Part shown: piece after piece, positions 51,229 to 59,910 of the stretch | How positions within the stretch are numbered: position 1 is the stretch's first letter | Layout: every line of letters starts with the position of its first letter | DNA from: Bacillota bacterium | GTDB lineage: Bacteria > Bacillota > Clostridia > Christensenellales > JAEXRW01 | Assembly (NCBI GenBank): GCA_023454175.1 | Contig: JAEXRW010000025.1 | Location: 124,001 to 188,000 of the forward strand | DNA: 64,000 bases | Direction: 5' to 3' | Notes under the pieces: generated by a model | Seen by the model: only the letters and a program-made list of their open reading frames with translations | The model's database searches: none | Told to the model about the DNA's origin: nothing | Made by a program: the position numbers and the translations under genes

Positions 51229-53550
51229 TTGGCCAAAAAGGGACAGGCAAGAGTACTGCCTATGCTTCCATTGCGGGGATTGACCGTTTTCCCTTATATG
51301 GTATTGCATTTTGATGTGGGCCGGGAAAAATCTGTAGCTGCACTCGAACAGGCCATGCTTACCGAGCAGACTATTTTTTTGTCGACCCAAAAAGATATAT
51401 CCATCGAAGAACCCGATGAACAGGATATCTTTAACGTCGGAACGATTTCCAAGATAAAACAGGTCTTAAAGCTCCCGGGCGAAACGATCCGGGTACTGGT
51501 GGAAGGCCTCGAACGGGCAAGCATCTCATCTTATGTACAGAAAGAACCTTATTTCCAGGTCGAACTGAAGGCCGAAGTCCAGGCCAGGGAGATCGACGCC
51601 CTGAAGGAAGAGGCGCTGAGGCGCAGCATCACGGAGTCCTTTGAACGTTATGCCAAGCTGAGCGCACGCGTTTCTCCGGAAACGTTGTCATCCGTCCTTG
51701 AGGTGGCCAATATCGGCCAGCTTGCGGATCTGATCGCGGCAAACGTGCTGGTCAAGACGGAAGACAAACAGGAGATCCTGGAGAGCATGGATATCGAAGA
51801 GAGGATCGACGCCCTGCTTCAGATACTGAACAAGGAAACCGAGATCCTGGAGATCGAAAACAAGATCAGCCAGCGCGTAAAGAAGCAGCTGGATAAATCC
51901 CAAAAAGAGTATTACCTGCGCGAGCAGATCAAGGCCATCCAGAATGAACTGGGGGATAAGGACTCCGTCGCGGAATCCGAAGAGCTTCGCTCCAAGATCA
52001 TCGCGACGCCGCTATCCGAAGAAGCCAGGGACAAGGCCCTGAAGGAATTGACCCGCCTGGCCAAAATGGCGCCTGGTTCCCCCGAGATCACGGTTTCCAG
52101 GACTTATATAGACTGGATCCTCGAATTGCCCTGGGGCGTGGAAACACCGGATACGATGGACCTGGGGAATGCGGAAAAAATACTGGAAGAGGACCATTAC
52201 GGCCTGAAAAAGGTCAAGGAAAGAGTGATCGAGTACCTGGCGGTACGGCAGCTGAAAAACAACATGAAAGGCCCGATCCTTTGTTTCGTAGGCCCTCCCG
52301 GCGTGGGCAAGACGTCCATAGCCCGTTCCATCGCGCGTTCGCTGGGGCGTAAATTCGTGCGGATGTCGCTGGGCGGCGTGCGGGATGAAGCAGAAATCAG
52401 GGGCCACAGGCGCACCTATATAGGCTCCATCCCCGGCAGGATCATTTCCTCGATCAAACAGGCGGGCTCGATGAACCCGGTATTCCTCTTCGACGAAATC
52501 GACAAAATGTCGAGCGATTTCCGCGGGGACCCCGCCTCGGCCATGCTGGAAGTGCTGGATGCGGAACAGAACTTCGCATTCCGCGACCATTACCTGGAGG
52601 TCGCATTCGACCTGTCAAAGGTCATGTTCCTGGCTACGGCCAACAATGCCGACACCATACCGCGCCCGCTGCTGGACCGTATGGAGGTCATTGAGATAAC
52701 CAGCTACACCGAGGAGGAGAAGCTCCATATCGCGATGCGCCACCTGCTTCCGAAACAGGAGGCCGAGCATGGCCTTTCCAAGGGAAGCATCCAGATACCC
52801 GAGCGCACGCTGCGTGAAGTCGTCAACAGCTATACCGCGGAATCCGGCGTAAGAAACCTGGAAAGGGAACTGGCCAATATCTGCAGGAAGGCTGCAAGGG
52901 AAACCGTCCAAAGCGGAAAAAAGACGATCCGGATTTCCCAGGCGAACATAGAAAAATACCTCGGCAAGAAAAAATACCGCCATGACAAGGCGGATGAAGG
53001 CGAAGAGGTCGGGATGGCGACGGGCCTTGCATGGACCAGCGTGGGCGGCGAGACCCTGAACATAGAAGTCACCTGCATGCACGGGAACGGCAAGCTGGAG
53101 CTTACCGGGCAACTGGGCGATGTGATGAAGGAATCCGCCAAGGCAGGCCTCAGCTATATCCGCTCAAAAGCAGAGGCGCTGGGCATCGACCCCGCTTTCG
53201 GGGACAAAACGGATATCCATATCCATATCCCGGAGGGCGCCATTCCCAAAGACGGGCCGTCCGCAGGCATCACCATGGCCACTGCCCTGATTTCCGCGTT
53301 ATCCGGGAGAGCCGTGCGAAAAGACGTAGCCATGACCGGAGAGATCACGTTGCGGGGGAAGGTGCTGCCCATCGGCGGGCTGAAAGAAAAGATCCTCGCC
53401 GCGCACCGGGCCGGGATCAAGCGGGTGATCCTGCCCGTGGAAAATGAAAAAGACCTGGATGACATACCGGTCAACGTCAAAAAGAAACTGGAATTCATAC
53501 CTGCAAAAGAAATGGACCAGGTGCTTCAAGCCGCCTTGGTCCAAAAGTAG
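51229..53550 (+). CDS. lon: ATP-dependent protease Lon
   Basis: A 773-residue AAA+ protease. Order of domains: N-terminal substrate-binding LON domain (LPMLPLRGLTVFPYMVLHFD), a helical linker, the ATPase with Walker A VGPPGVGKTSIARSIARSLG and Walker B PVFLFDEIDKM, then the C-terminal peptidase with the catalytic serine in PKDGPSAGITMA and the lysine in the KVLPIGGLKEKILAAHRAG region. TTG 51229 is chosen because GGGGAG lies eight bases upstream; ATG 51208 is in frame but would sit within a few bases of the predicted transcription start. ysxC follows after six bases. Confidence 0.95.
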   Translation: MAKKGQARVLPMLPLRGLTVFPYMVLHFDVGREKSVAALEQAMLTEQTIFLSTQKDISIEEPDEQDIFNVGTISKIKQVLKLPGETIRVLVEGLERASISSYVQKEPYFQVELKAEVQAREIDALKEEALRRSITESFERYAKLSARVSPETLSSVLEVANIGQLADLIAANVLVKTEDKQEILESMDIEERIDALLQILNKETEILEIENKISQRVKKQLDKSQKEYYLREQIKAIQNELGDKDSVAESEELRSKIIATPLSEEARDKALKELTRLAKMAPGSPEITVSRTYIDWILELPWGVETPDTMDLGNAEKILEEDHYGLKKVKERVIEYLAVRQLKNNMKGPILCFVGPPGVGKTSIARSIARSLGRKFVRMSLGGVRDEAEIRGHRRTYIGSIPGRIISSIKQAGSMNPVFLFDEIDKMSSDFRGDPASAMLEVLDAEQNFAFRDHYLEVAFDLSKVMFLATANNADTIPRPLLDRMEVIEITSYTEEEKLHIAMRHLLPKQEAEHGLSKGSIQIPERTLREVVNSYTAESGVRNLERELANICRKAARETVQSGKKTIRISQANIEKYLGKKKYRHDKADEGEEVGMATGLAWTSVGGETLNIEVTCMHGNGKLELTGQLGDVMKESAKAGLSYIRSKAEALGIDPAFGDKTDIHIHIPEGAIPKDGPSAGITMATALISALSGRAVRKDVAMTGEITLRGKVLPIGGLKEKILAAHRAGIKRVILPVENEKDLDDIPVNVKKKLEFIPAKEMDQVLQAALVQK

Positions 53551-53556
53551 AGGTCA

Positions 53557-54153
53557 ATGGAGACAAAAAGAGCAGATTTCATCAAAAGCATCACATCCAT
53601 GAAGGGTTATCCCCATATGCACCTGCCGGAGATCGTCATAGCCGGCAGGTCCAATGTGGGGAAATCCTCATTTATCAATGCCATCGCCAACAACAGCAAA
53701 CTGGCCAGGGTATCCTCGACCCCAGGCAAGACCAGGACCATCAACCTGTATCATTTCCATGAAGGGTTTATGCTCGTGGATCTGCCGGGCTACGGCTATG
53801 CAGAAGTATCCAAAAAGGAAAAGGATGAGTGGGCGGGCTTTATCGAAGAATACCTGTCATCCAGCAAGAACATCGTACTTGTGATCCTCCTGGTGGATAT
53901 ACGCCATGATCCGACACCGCGGGATGAAACCATGGTGCAATACGCCCATACCGCAGGACTTCCTATTCTGATCCTCGCATCCAAATGCGACAAGGTCTCA
54001 AGGCAGGAAAAAAATGCACGACTGGATTCCATCCGGGAGAGGCTTCATATCGGGGCAAACGACATCTGCGCCTTCTCCTCCAGGAACAGGGAGGGGCTCA
54101 AAAACGTGACGGACAGGATGCACGTTTCCTGCCAAACCAGCCGTATCCGCTGA
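53557..54153 (+). CDS. ysxC: Ribosome biogenesis GTP-binding protein YsxC/EngB
   Basis: A 198-residue GTPase of the TrmE-Era-EngA-YihA-Septin branch. G1 is GRSNVGKSSFINAI, G2 TPGKTRTIN, G3 DLPGYGYAEVSKKEK (the YGYA signature of this family) and G4 ASKCDKVS. It takes part in late 50S assembly. The gene begins six bases after lon, the conserved Firmicutes order, with AGAGGTCA before the ATG. The C-terminal end (MHVSCQTSRIR) is a little unusual but the domain is complete. Confidence 0.94.
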   Translation: METKRADFIKSITSMKGYPHMHLPEIVIAGRSNVGKSSFINAIANNSKLARVSSTPGKTRTINLYHFHEGFMLVDLPGYGYAEVSKKEKDEWAGFIEEYLSSSKNIVLVILLVDIRHDPTPRDETMVQYAHTAGLPILILASKCDKVSRQEKNARLDSIRERLHIGANDICAFSSRNREGLKNVTDRMHVSCQTSRIR

Positions 54154-54256
54154 TCTGCCACCGCGCCAAAACCCAACCAACCGTCCGAGCAAACGGCTTA
54201 TCGGGCTCCATCGCCCCTATCTAGCATAATCCGATATTCATAATGATAAAAACATA

Positions 54257-54283
54257 TTGACAATGGAGATAAAATCCTATAAT
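54257..54283 (+). promoter_or_regulatory. Promoter upstream of the acidic zinc-ribbon gene
   Basis: TTGACA (54257-54262) and TATAAT (54278-54283), both perfect, but the spacer is only 15 bases. A second TATAAT at 54303 lacks a -35. The gene starts at 54368. Confidence 0.6.
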
Positions 54284-54367
54284 TATTTTATGAGGAATGG
54301 AATATAATAGCCGCGGCAGAAAGCAATCATATATTGTTAATTTTTTACGTTGGAATGGAGGAATTTT

Positions 54368-54832
54368 ATGCATCTAGTCAAGTGTCCCAGGTGCGAATTG
54401 AATTACATGAAAGAGGGGGACAAATACTGCGAGGTATGCAGGCGGGAGATCAAAGGGGAAGATGAAAACGACGACTCCCTGGAAATGTGCACCGAATGCA
54501 ACGAGCACCCTGTAATCAAGGGCGAGGATCTGTGCATTTTCTGCCTGCGTGAGAAGAAACGCCAGGAGAACATGGACAAAAAAGGAGACGAAGAAAACGT
54601 TGTTTCCGACGCGGACATCGATGAAATGCCTGAAGTGTCGGAACTCGATGAAATCGATATCGCCGTAAACGATATCCCTCCGCCCGAACTGGACGAAATC
54701 GACCGGGAGCTGGGGATCGATGAAGAAGAGAACAGCGAAGATGAGAACGAAGAGGAATATGACAATAAAAAGAAATACGATGAAGAGGAAGACGAATTCG
54801 ATTACGGATATGATTATGAAAAGGATAGTTGA
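54368..54832 (+). CDS. Acidic protein with N-terminal zinc-ribbon motifs, function unknown
   Basis: A 154-residue protein I do not recognise as a named family. The first 65 residues contain four C-x2-C pairs: CPRC, CEVC, CTEC and CIFC, enough for two zinc ribbons. The next part (about 70-120) is rich in aspartate, isoleucine and proline (DIDEMPEVSELDEIDIAVND), and the last 45 residues are almost wholly acidic and tyrosine-rich (ENEEEYDNKKKYDEEEDEFD). It is therefore probably a nucleic-acid or protein-binding zinc protein with a disordered tail. ATG 54368 has GGAGG seven bases upstream; a start 18 bases further upstream lacks a site. The metallophosphoesterase begins 21 bases after it, so the two are probably co-transcribed. 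Confidence 0.8.
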   Translation: MHLVKCPRCELNYMKEGDKYCEVCRREIKGEDENDDSLEMCTECNEHPVIKGEDLCIFCLREKKRQENMDKKGDEENVVSDADIDEMPEVSELDEIDIAVNDIPPPELDEIDRELGIDEEENSEDENEEEYDNKKKYDEEEDEFDYGYDYEKDS

Positions 54833-54853
54833 TTCTGCCGGGGTAAATAATGC

Positions 54854-55552
54854 ATGAAAATATTCGCAATCAGCGATTTACATTTATCCGAAAGCGACTC
54901 AAAGACCATGGATGTCTTCGGAGAGCAATGGGAGGGACACTTCGAAAAAATAGCATATGACTGGACCCGCAATGTATCGGAAGAGGACGCTGTCCTGATC
55001 CCCGGTGATATCAGCTGGGCCATGCATCTGGAAGAAGCCTTTTATGATCTGAAAAAAATAGCCGACCTGCCCGGCAGGAAAGTCATTTTGCGCGGCAACC
55101 ATGATTATTGGTGGAGCTCCATCTCGCGCCTGAGAAATCTGCTGCCTGAAGGCATGTATGCAATCCAGAATGATTCACTTGCCCTGGATGGATCCATCGT
55201 GTGCGGGAGCAGGGGTTGGCTGGCACCGGGATCGCCAGTATATTCCGCGGATGACGATAAGGTCTATAAAAGGGAACTCATCCGCATGGAGATCTCCCTC
55301 CAAAACGGCTCCATGAGGGCGGAAGGCAGGCCGGTCATTGCGATGATCCATTATCCCCCGGTCAGCGAAAAAAAAGAAGGGACCGGCTTTTCAAAACTCT
55401 TCACGAAATACCTGGTCAAACATGTGGTGTACGGGCACCTGCACGGCAGGGGATCGGCCAATGCATTTGAAGGACTGTATGACGGCGTCATGTATCACCA
55501 TGTATCCTGCGACCATACGGATTTCCGCCTGAAACTGGTCCTGGAACCGTAA
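54854..55552 (+). CDS. Calcineurin-like metallophosphoesterase
   Basis: A 232-residue phosphoesterase with all five motifs: SDLHLSE, PGDISW, RGNHDYWW, the histidine in MIHYPP and the terminal YGHLHG. These give the ligands for two catalytic metals. The family hydrolyses phosphomono- or diesters with varied specificity, and the natural substrate is not predictable here. The protein is close to the stand-alone clostridial type (KIFAISDLHLS at the N terminus). No signal peptide is visible, so it acts in the cytoplasm. It follows the acidic zinc-ribbon gene and ends before a terminator. Confidence 0.88.
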   Translation: MKIFAISDLHLSESDSKTMDVFGEQWEGHFEKIAYDWTRNVSEEDAVLIPGDISWAMHLEEAFYDLKKIADLPGRKVILRGNHDYWWSSISRLRNLLPEGMYAIQNDSLALDGSIVCGSRGWLAPGSPVYSADDDKVYKRELIRMEISLQNGSMRAEGRPVIAMIHYPPVSEKKEGTGFSKLFTKYLVKHVVYGHLHGRGSANAFEGLYDGVMYHHVSCDHTDFRLKLVLEP

Positions 55553-55585
55553 AACCCAAATCCAAACCGATATTGCCAATGATAG

Positions 55586-55611
55586 AGCAGCACTGAGTGG
55601 CTGCTTTTTTA
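55586..55611 (+). terminator. Rho-independent terminator after the metallophosphoesterase gene
   Basis: AGCAGC pairs with GCTGCT around an eight-base loop, followed by TTTTTATTT. Confidence 0.75.
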
Positions 55612-55721
55612 TTTCCCGCTCAATGACCCGGCGTCCCGGGATACTGGAAAACAATCCTAAAGTCAGCAGGAATTCCAGTGGCAACAGAGAATTTATTAAG
55701 TGGCGTACCAATTAATAAAAG

Positions 55722-55746
55722 TGTTGAATTATGGTTTAAAATGGTG
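55722..55746 (+). promoter_or_regulatory. Candidate MraZ-binding repeats upstream of mraZ
   Basis: Three decamer-spaced units occur in phase: TGTTG, TGGTT and TGGTG starting at 55722, 55732 and 55742, separated by five bases each. MraZ is known in E. coli to bind TGGGN repeats with five-base spacers in its own promoter. The match is partial and overlaps the promoter hexamers. Autoregulation is inferred. Confidence 0.45.
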
Positions 55747-55752
55747 TAAAAT
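55724..55752 (+). promoter_or_regulatory. Promoter of the mra/dcw cluster
   Basis: TTGAAT (55724-55729), a 17-base spacer and TAAAAT (55747-55752), 27 bases before the mraZ start codon. Confidence 0.65.
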
Positions 55753-55778
55753 TAACCTGAAAGCAGGCATTAAACGGT

Positions 55779-56210
55779 ATGTTGATAGGGGAATACAACC
55801 ACGCAGTGGACATAAAGGGCAGACTTTTTGTGCCAGCCAAGTTCCGAGAGGACCTGGGTGAGAAATTTATTGTCACCTGTGAGACCGGTTACTGCCTGAG
55901 CGCCTATTCGCCGTCTGAATGGACTAGCTTTTCGGAGAAACTGCGCAGGCTCCCGCGAACGGATGAGGCTGCGCAGGCTTTTTTACGGCAGTTTTCATCC
56001 CTCGCCTGCGAGTGCGAACCGGACAAGCAGGGCAGGATCCTCCTGCCGTCCAATCTGCGGGAAATCATCGGCCTGGAAGATGAAGCCATCCTGATCGGCA
56101 AGATCGACATCATGGAGATCTGGCCGCCGAAAAAATGGAAGGAATACAGGACAAAGACCGCCACAAGCTATGAACAGACATTGAAGAAAATGGCGGAAAT
56201 GGGCATATGA
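55779..56210 (+). CDS. mraZ: Transcriptional regulator MraZ
   Basis: A 143-residue protein made of two AbrB-like swapped-hairpin repeats: FVPAKFREDLGEKFIVT with the DxxR element, and RILLPSNLREIIGLEDEAIL in the second half. MraZ is the first gene of the division and cell-wall cluster and in other bacteria represses the cluster. The ribosome binding site is weak, which is common for this gene. Its stop overlaps the rsmH start by four bases (ATGA). Candidate operator repeats lie in its promoter. Confidence 0.93.
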   Translation: MLIGEYNHAVDIKGRLFVPAKFREDLGEKFIVTCETGYCLSAYSPSEWTSFSEKLRRLPRTDEAAQAFLRQFSSLACECEPDKQGRILLPSNLREIIGLEDEAILIGKIDIMEIWPPKKWKEYRTKTATSYEQTLKKMAEMGI

Positions 56211-57169
56211 ACGAGATCGGATATGAAGAAGAAGGCGGATACCATCTGCCCGTCATGCCGGAGGAGACCGTCCATTACCTGAACTGCAGGGATGGAAAGA
56301 TCTACGTTGACGGCACGCTCGGAGGCGGAGGCCACACCCATCTGATCCTGAAGCATTCGGCTCCAACGGGGAGGGTGATCGGGATCGACAGAGACACCGA
56401 AGCCATCGAAGAAGCCATGAAGCGTAACGAGCAGTACAAAGAACGGTTTACGCCTGTGCATGCGAACTTCTCGGATATCAAGCGCGTACTGGATGCGCTT
56501 GGAATACGGTCCGTGGATGGAATACTGCTGGATATCGGCGTTTCATCACACCAACTGGATAATACTGACAGGGGATTTTCCTACCAGCAGCAAAATGCCC
56601 CGCTGGATATGCGGATGGACCAAACGGCGGCGCTGGACGCCAAATACGTCGTGAACCGTTACACGGAGAAGGAACTGGCCGATATCATCTGGCAGTACGG
56701 AGAAGAACGCTTTGCACGGCGGATCGCGCAGGAGATCGTAAAAAGGCGGAGCCAGAAGCCGCTGGAGGATACCGGAGAGCTGGTGGAAGCCATCAAGAGC
56801 GCAATACCGGCACCGGCGCGGAGGACAGGCCCGCATCCGGCCAAGCGGACTTTCCAGGCGATACGCATAGAGGTCAACGGGGAACTGGAGCATTTGAAAA
56901 AGGCGATCCATGATGGATTTGAGACCCTTGCAACCGGGGGAAGGATGGTCATCATATCTTTCCATTCTCTGGAGGACAGGATCGTGAAGCACGCTTTCGC
57001 GGCGTTTGAAAACCCCTGCACATGCCCTCCGTCCTCTCCCGTATGCATCTGCGGAAAGACAAAGACCGGAAGGGTCGTGACCCGCAAACCGGTCACGGCA
57101 CAAGAAAGCGAAACAGCGGGAAATCCGCGGGCCCGCAGCGCCAAGCTGAGGGCGATAGAGAGACTGTAG
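56207..57169 (+). CDS. rsmH: 16S rRNA (cytosine(1402)-N(4))-methyltransferase RsmH
   Basis: A 320-residue SAM-dependent methyltransferase (formerly MraW). Motif I is YVDGTLGGGGHTHLIL, ILLDIGVSSHQLDNTDRGFS is the family signature, and FQAIRIEVNGELEHLKKAI with IISFHSLEDRIVKHAF completes the core. It methylates C1402 of 16S rRNA. ATG 56207 overlaps mraZ (ATGA). The gene is complete and of normal length. Confidence 0.97.
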   Translation: MNEIGYEEEGGYHLPVMPEETVHYLNCRDGKIYVDGTLGGGGHTHLILKHSAPTGRVIGIDRDTEAIEEAMKRNEQYKERFTPVHANFSDIKRVLDALGIRSVDGILLDIGVSSHQLDNTDRGFSYQQQNAPLDMRMDQTAALDAKYVVNRYTEKELADIIWQYGEERFARRIAQEIVKRRSQKPLEDTGELVEAIKSAIPAPARRTGPHPAKRTFQAIRIEVNGELEHLKKAIHDGFETLATGGRMVIISFHSLEDRIVKHAFAAFENPCTCPPSSPVCICGKTKTGRVVTRKPVTAQESETAGNPRARSAKLRAIERL

Positions 57170-57199
57170 GGTTCTATCCAAAAGAAGGGGAGAATAACA

Positions 57200-57652
57200 T
57201 TGTTAATGGCTCAAAACAACGCGGCAGCCCGTTCCTATCCGACGCCATCGGAAGAGTGGCAGAATCCGGCCCGGTCTCCAAAAGAGCAGCTGGAAACCCT
57301 GAAGCATGCCAGAAGGCGACCCAAACCGGCAGTGAAGACACGCGCCCGCGTAAAGATTTTCGTCGCCGTTGTGCTTGTCTTTGGGATTTGCGCCGGTCTG
57401 GTCACCAGATATGCACAGCTGGCGGTACTGAATACGGAGATCAACAGCCTGGATGCGGAACTGAAAAAAGAACAGGCCAACCTGGAAACGCTCGAACTGC
57501 AGAAAACGTATGCAACCAATCTGAGCGAAATAGAAAAGAACGCCCAGACAAAACTGGGGATGGATTTCCCGAAGCAGGATCAGGTAATATATATACAACT
57601 GCAGCAGGGGAACGATACTGCCCAAAACACGGACACAGCAGGAAATCAATGA
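57200..57652 (+). CDS. ftsL: FtsL-like septal cell-division protein
   Basis: A 150-residue bitopic protein with a positively charged cytoplasmic part (HARRRPKPAVKTRARVK), one transmembrane helix (about 53-72, IFVAVVLVFGICAGLVTRY) and an extracytoplasmic coiled coil (EINSLDAELKKEQANLETLE), ending in a polar tail. The layout and position between rsmH and the PBP are those of FtsL, which works with DivIC/FtsB and the septal PBP in divisome activation. Primary sequence is poorly conserved, so the name rests mainly on topology and synteny. TTG 57200 has GGGGAG seven bases upstream; ATG 57206 is the alternative. Confidence 0.85.
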   Translation: MLMAQNNAAARSYPTPSEEWQNPARSPKEQLETLKHARRRPKPAVKTRARVKIFVAVVLVFGICAGLVTRYAQLAVLNTEINSLDAELKKEQANLETLELQKTYATNLSEIEKNAQTKLGMDFPKQDQVIYIQLQQGNDTAQNTDTAGNQ

Positions 57653-57674
57653 GTTTAAAGGGGATTGGGATCTG

Positions 57675-59834
57675 GTGAGAACCGACCGCCTGCCAAAGCG
57701 CAGACCGCAGGCCAAAGTGAAAACGAAAATGCCGGGTGTAAGCACAAAAAGAAGGCTGATCGTGATTTTTGCGATTTTTGCCTTTTTATTTGTATTGATC
57801 ATATGCAGGGTAGGCTATCTTCAGATCGTCCAGGCGGGGTGGCTGCAACAGAAGGCTTTGGACCAGTGGACAAGCGACAAACCCGTATCCCCGAAACGCG
57901 GCAGCATCCTGGACAGAAAAGGCGAGGTGCTGGCGCAAAGCGCCAATGTGGATACCGTATTGCTCCGCCCTTCGCAGATCGAAGACCCCGGCGCGGTGGC
58001 CAAAGCGCTTGCGCCCATCCTGGAGATGGACGAGGCGTCTATCAAAGAAAAAGCATCCGACAAGACGAAGGGCGAGCTTTGGCTCAAACGCCAGATCACG
58101 AAAGAACAGGCAAACCAGATCCGGGGCCTGAAACTCAAAGGCGTCGACTTCACGATGGACATGAAGCGGTATTACCCGCAGCAGAGCATGCTGGCCCAGG
58201 TGATAGGCTTCACATCCATCGACGGCAACGGCCTGGAAGGGATCGAGGCAAAGTACAACAAGTACCTGGCAGGGGTACCGGGCCGGGTAGTGGAAGAGAC
58301 GGACCGGACGGGGAAGGATATCCCGCTGGGCGGTGAGGTCTTCGTACCGCCGCAGAACGGCTACGACGTGGTGCTGACTGTGGATTTTGCCATCCAGAGC
58401 TTCCTGGACAAAGCGTGCAGGGAGGCCTACGACAACAACAAGGCAAAATCCGTCCAGGGAGTGGTGATGGACGTCAACACGGGCGCGATACTGGCCATGT
58501 CCAACCAGCCGGACTACGACCTGAACGCGCCTCCGAGGGATGATATCGAAAAGCTCCAGGAAGTGACCCGGAACCGCGTGGTCGTGGACTGCTATGAACC
58601 GGGATCCACATTCAAGGTCATCACGCTTTCCTCGGCGCTGAACGAGAACCTGATCAGCGAGGATTCACAGTTCACCTGTACGGGCTACAAAATGGTGGAC
58701 GGCCAGCAGATCAAATGCTGGAGATACTACCGCCCGCACGGGACACAGAAACTCGCACAGGCCGTACAGAATTCCTGCAACCCCGCTTTCATGGAGATGG
58801 CGCTGAAACTCGGAAAGGATAAGTTCTACGAATACATATACAATTTCGGATTTGGAAGCAGAACGGGGATCGATTACGTCAGTGAAGAACCCGGCATCGT
58901 CCAGCATCCGAAATACGTGAAGAATTTCGACCTGGCCCGCATCGGTTTCGGCCAAAGCATCGCGGTCACGCCTCTGCAGCTCATAACGGGGATCAGCGCT
59001 GCGGTGAACGGCGGCAAGCTCATGAAACCCTATCTCGTCAGGGAACTCAGGGACGAAAGCGGCGCCGTCATCAAGGAATACCAGCCGACCGTGGTGAGAA
59101 ACGTAATAAGCGAAGAAACCTCACAGACGGTCCGCAAACTCCTGGAGGGCGTGGTCCGCGAAGGAAGCGGCAAAAACGCCTATATCCCGGGATACAGGGT
59201 GGGCGGGAAAACCGGAACGGCGCAGAAGTACCAGAACGGCCAGGTGATGCAGGGCAAGAGCATCGCGTCTTTCATCGGCTTTGCGCCGGCGGACGCTCCG
59301 AAATTCGCCGTGCTGATACTGGTGGATGAACCGAATGCCGCCATCGACTTCGGCAGCGTCATCGCGGCTCCCCACGTCAAAACCGTTTTGGAATCCACGC
59401 TGAAATACATGGGCATCCCGCCGCAATACAGCGAAACGGAAGCGGCCCAGATGGTCAAAAAGGTGAATGTGCCCAATGTGGTGGGGATGGATGCGGATGC
59501 CGCCGCACAGCAATTGAAGCAAATGGGCCTGCAATGCCTGCAGGATGGAACGGGCACGGTCAAACAGCAGCTGCCCGGCCCGACGGAGAGCGTTTTCGAA
59601 GGGACGTCGGTCCTCATTTATACGTCGAATAAAAATACGGGCGGGGACAATACCGTTCAGGTGCCGGATCTGAAGGGCAAGACGATCCTGGAAGCCAATG
59701 CCCTGCTGATGTCCAAGGGGCTGCAGCTGAAGGTCAACGGGAGCGGCACCGCCGTGAAACAGAACCCTGCCAAGGATACGATCGTCCAGTACGGCAGCGT
59801 CATCGAGGTGGATTTCGAACCGCCGAAAACGTAG
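57675..59834 (+). CDS. Class B penicillin-binding protein with PASTA domains (PBP2B/SpoVD type)
   Basis: A 719-residue transpeptidase. A transmembrane helix at about residues 30-52 anchors it; a dimerisation/pedestal domain (about 60-220) precedes the transpeptidase with S311-T-F-K, the SxN motif in QNSCNPAF and K512-T-G in GGKTGTAQ. Two PASTA domains follow (PNVVGMDADAAAQQLKQMG; VPDLKGKTILEANALLMSKG). Such proteins crosslink septal or spore peptidoglycan. In B. subtilis two paralogues, pbpB and spoVD, stand in this position; here there is one, so it cannot be assigned to either. GTG 57675 has AGGGGA ten bases upstream. Confidence 0.93.
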   Translation: MRTDRLPKRRPQAKVKTKMPGVSTKRRLIVIFAIFAFLFVLIICRVGYLQIVQAGWLQQKALDQWTSDKPVSPKRGSILDRKGEVLAQSANVDTVLLRPSQIEDPGAVAKALAPILEMDEASIKEKASDKTKGELWLKRQITKEQANQIRGLKLKGVDFTMDMKRYYPQQSMLAQVIGFTSIDGNGLEGIEAKYNKYLAGVPGRVVEETDRTGKDIPLGGEVFVPPQNGYDVVLTVDFAIQSFLDKACREAYDNNKAKSVQGVVMDVNTGAILAMSNQPDYDLNAPPRDDIEKLQEVTRNRVVVDCYEPGSTFKVITLSSALNENLISEDSQFTCTGYKMVDGQQIKCWRYYRPHGTQKLAQAVQNSCNPAFMEMALKLGKDKFYEYIYNFGFGSRTGIDYVSEEPGIVQHPKYVKNFDLARIGFGQSIAVTPLQLITGISAAVNGGKLMKPYLVRELRDESGAVIKEYQPTVVRNVISEETSQTVRKLLEGVVREGSGKNAYIPGYRVGGKTGTAQKYQNGQVMQGKSIASFIGFAPADAPKFAVLILVDEPNAAIDFGSVIAAPHVKTVLESTLKYMGIPPQYSETEAAQMVKKVNVPNVVGMDADAAAQQLKQMGLQCLQDGTGTVKQQLPGPTESVFEGTSVLIYTSNKNTGGDNTVQVPDLKGKTILEANALLMSKGLQLKVNGSGTAVKQNPAKDTIVQYGSVIEVDFEPPKT

Positions 59835-59852
59835 GGGCGGCAGAATTAATAT

Positions 59853-59881
59853 TTTTCATACAGGTGCCTGTATGCTATAAT
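59853..59881 (+). promoter_or_regulatory. Promoter of the murE-mraY-murD part of the cluster
   Basis: TTTTCA (59853-59858), a 17-base spacer and TATAAT (59876-59881) preceded by TGC, an extended -10. It lies 30 bases before the murE start. The spacer holds a perfect palindrome listed separately. Confidence 0.7.
59857..59874 (+). promoter_or_regulatory. Perfect inverted repeat inside the murE promoter spacer (candidate operator)
   Basis: CATACAGG and CCTGTATG are perfect 8-base arms around TG. The repeat lies almost exactly between the -35 and -10 elements, a place where repressors or MerR-type regulators bind. A further TTACAGG half-site follows at 59881. No poly-T tail follows, so it is not a terminator. 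Confidence 0.5.
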
Positions 59882-59910
59882 TACAGGAAACAAACAGGAA
59901 GGGTTTATCC

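Noticed and set aside
57672..57674. CTG 57672 as a third non-standard start, for the PBP gene
   Set aside because: GTG 57675 immediately follows and is a normal start with acceptable spacing; no conserved residues decide.
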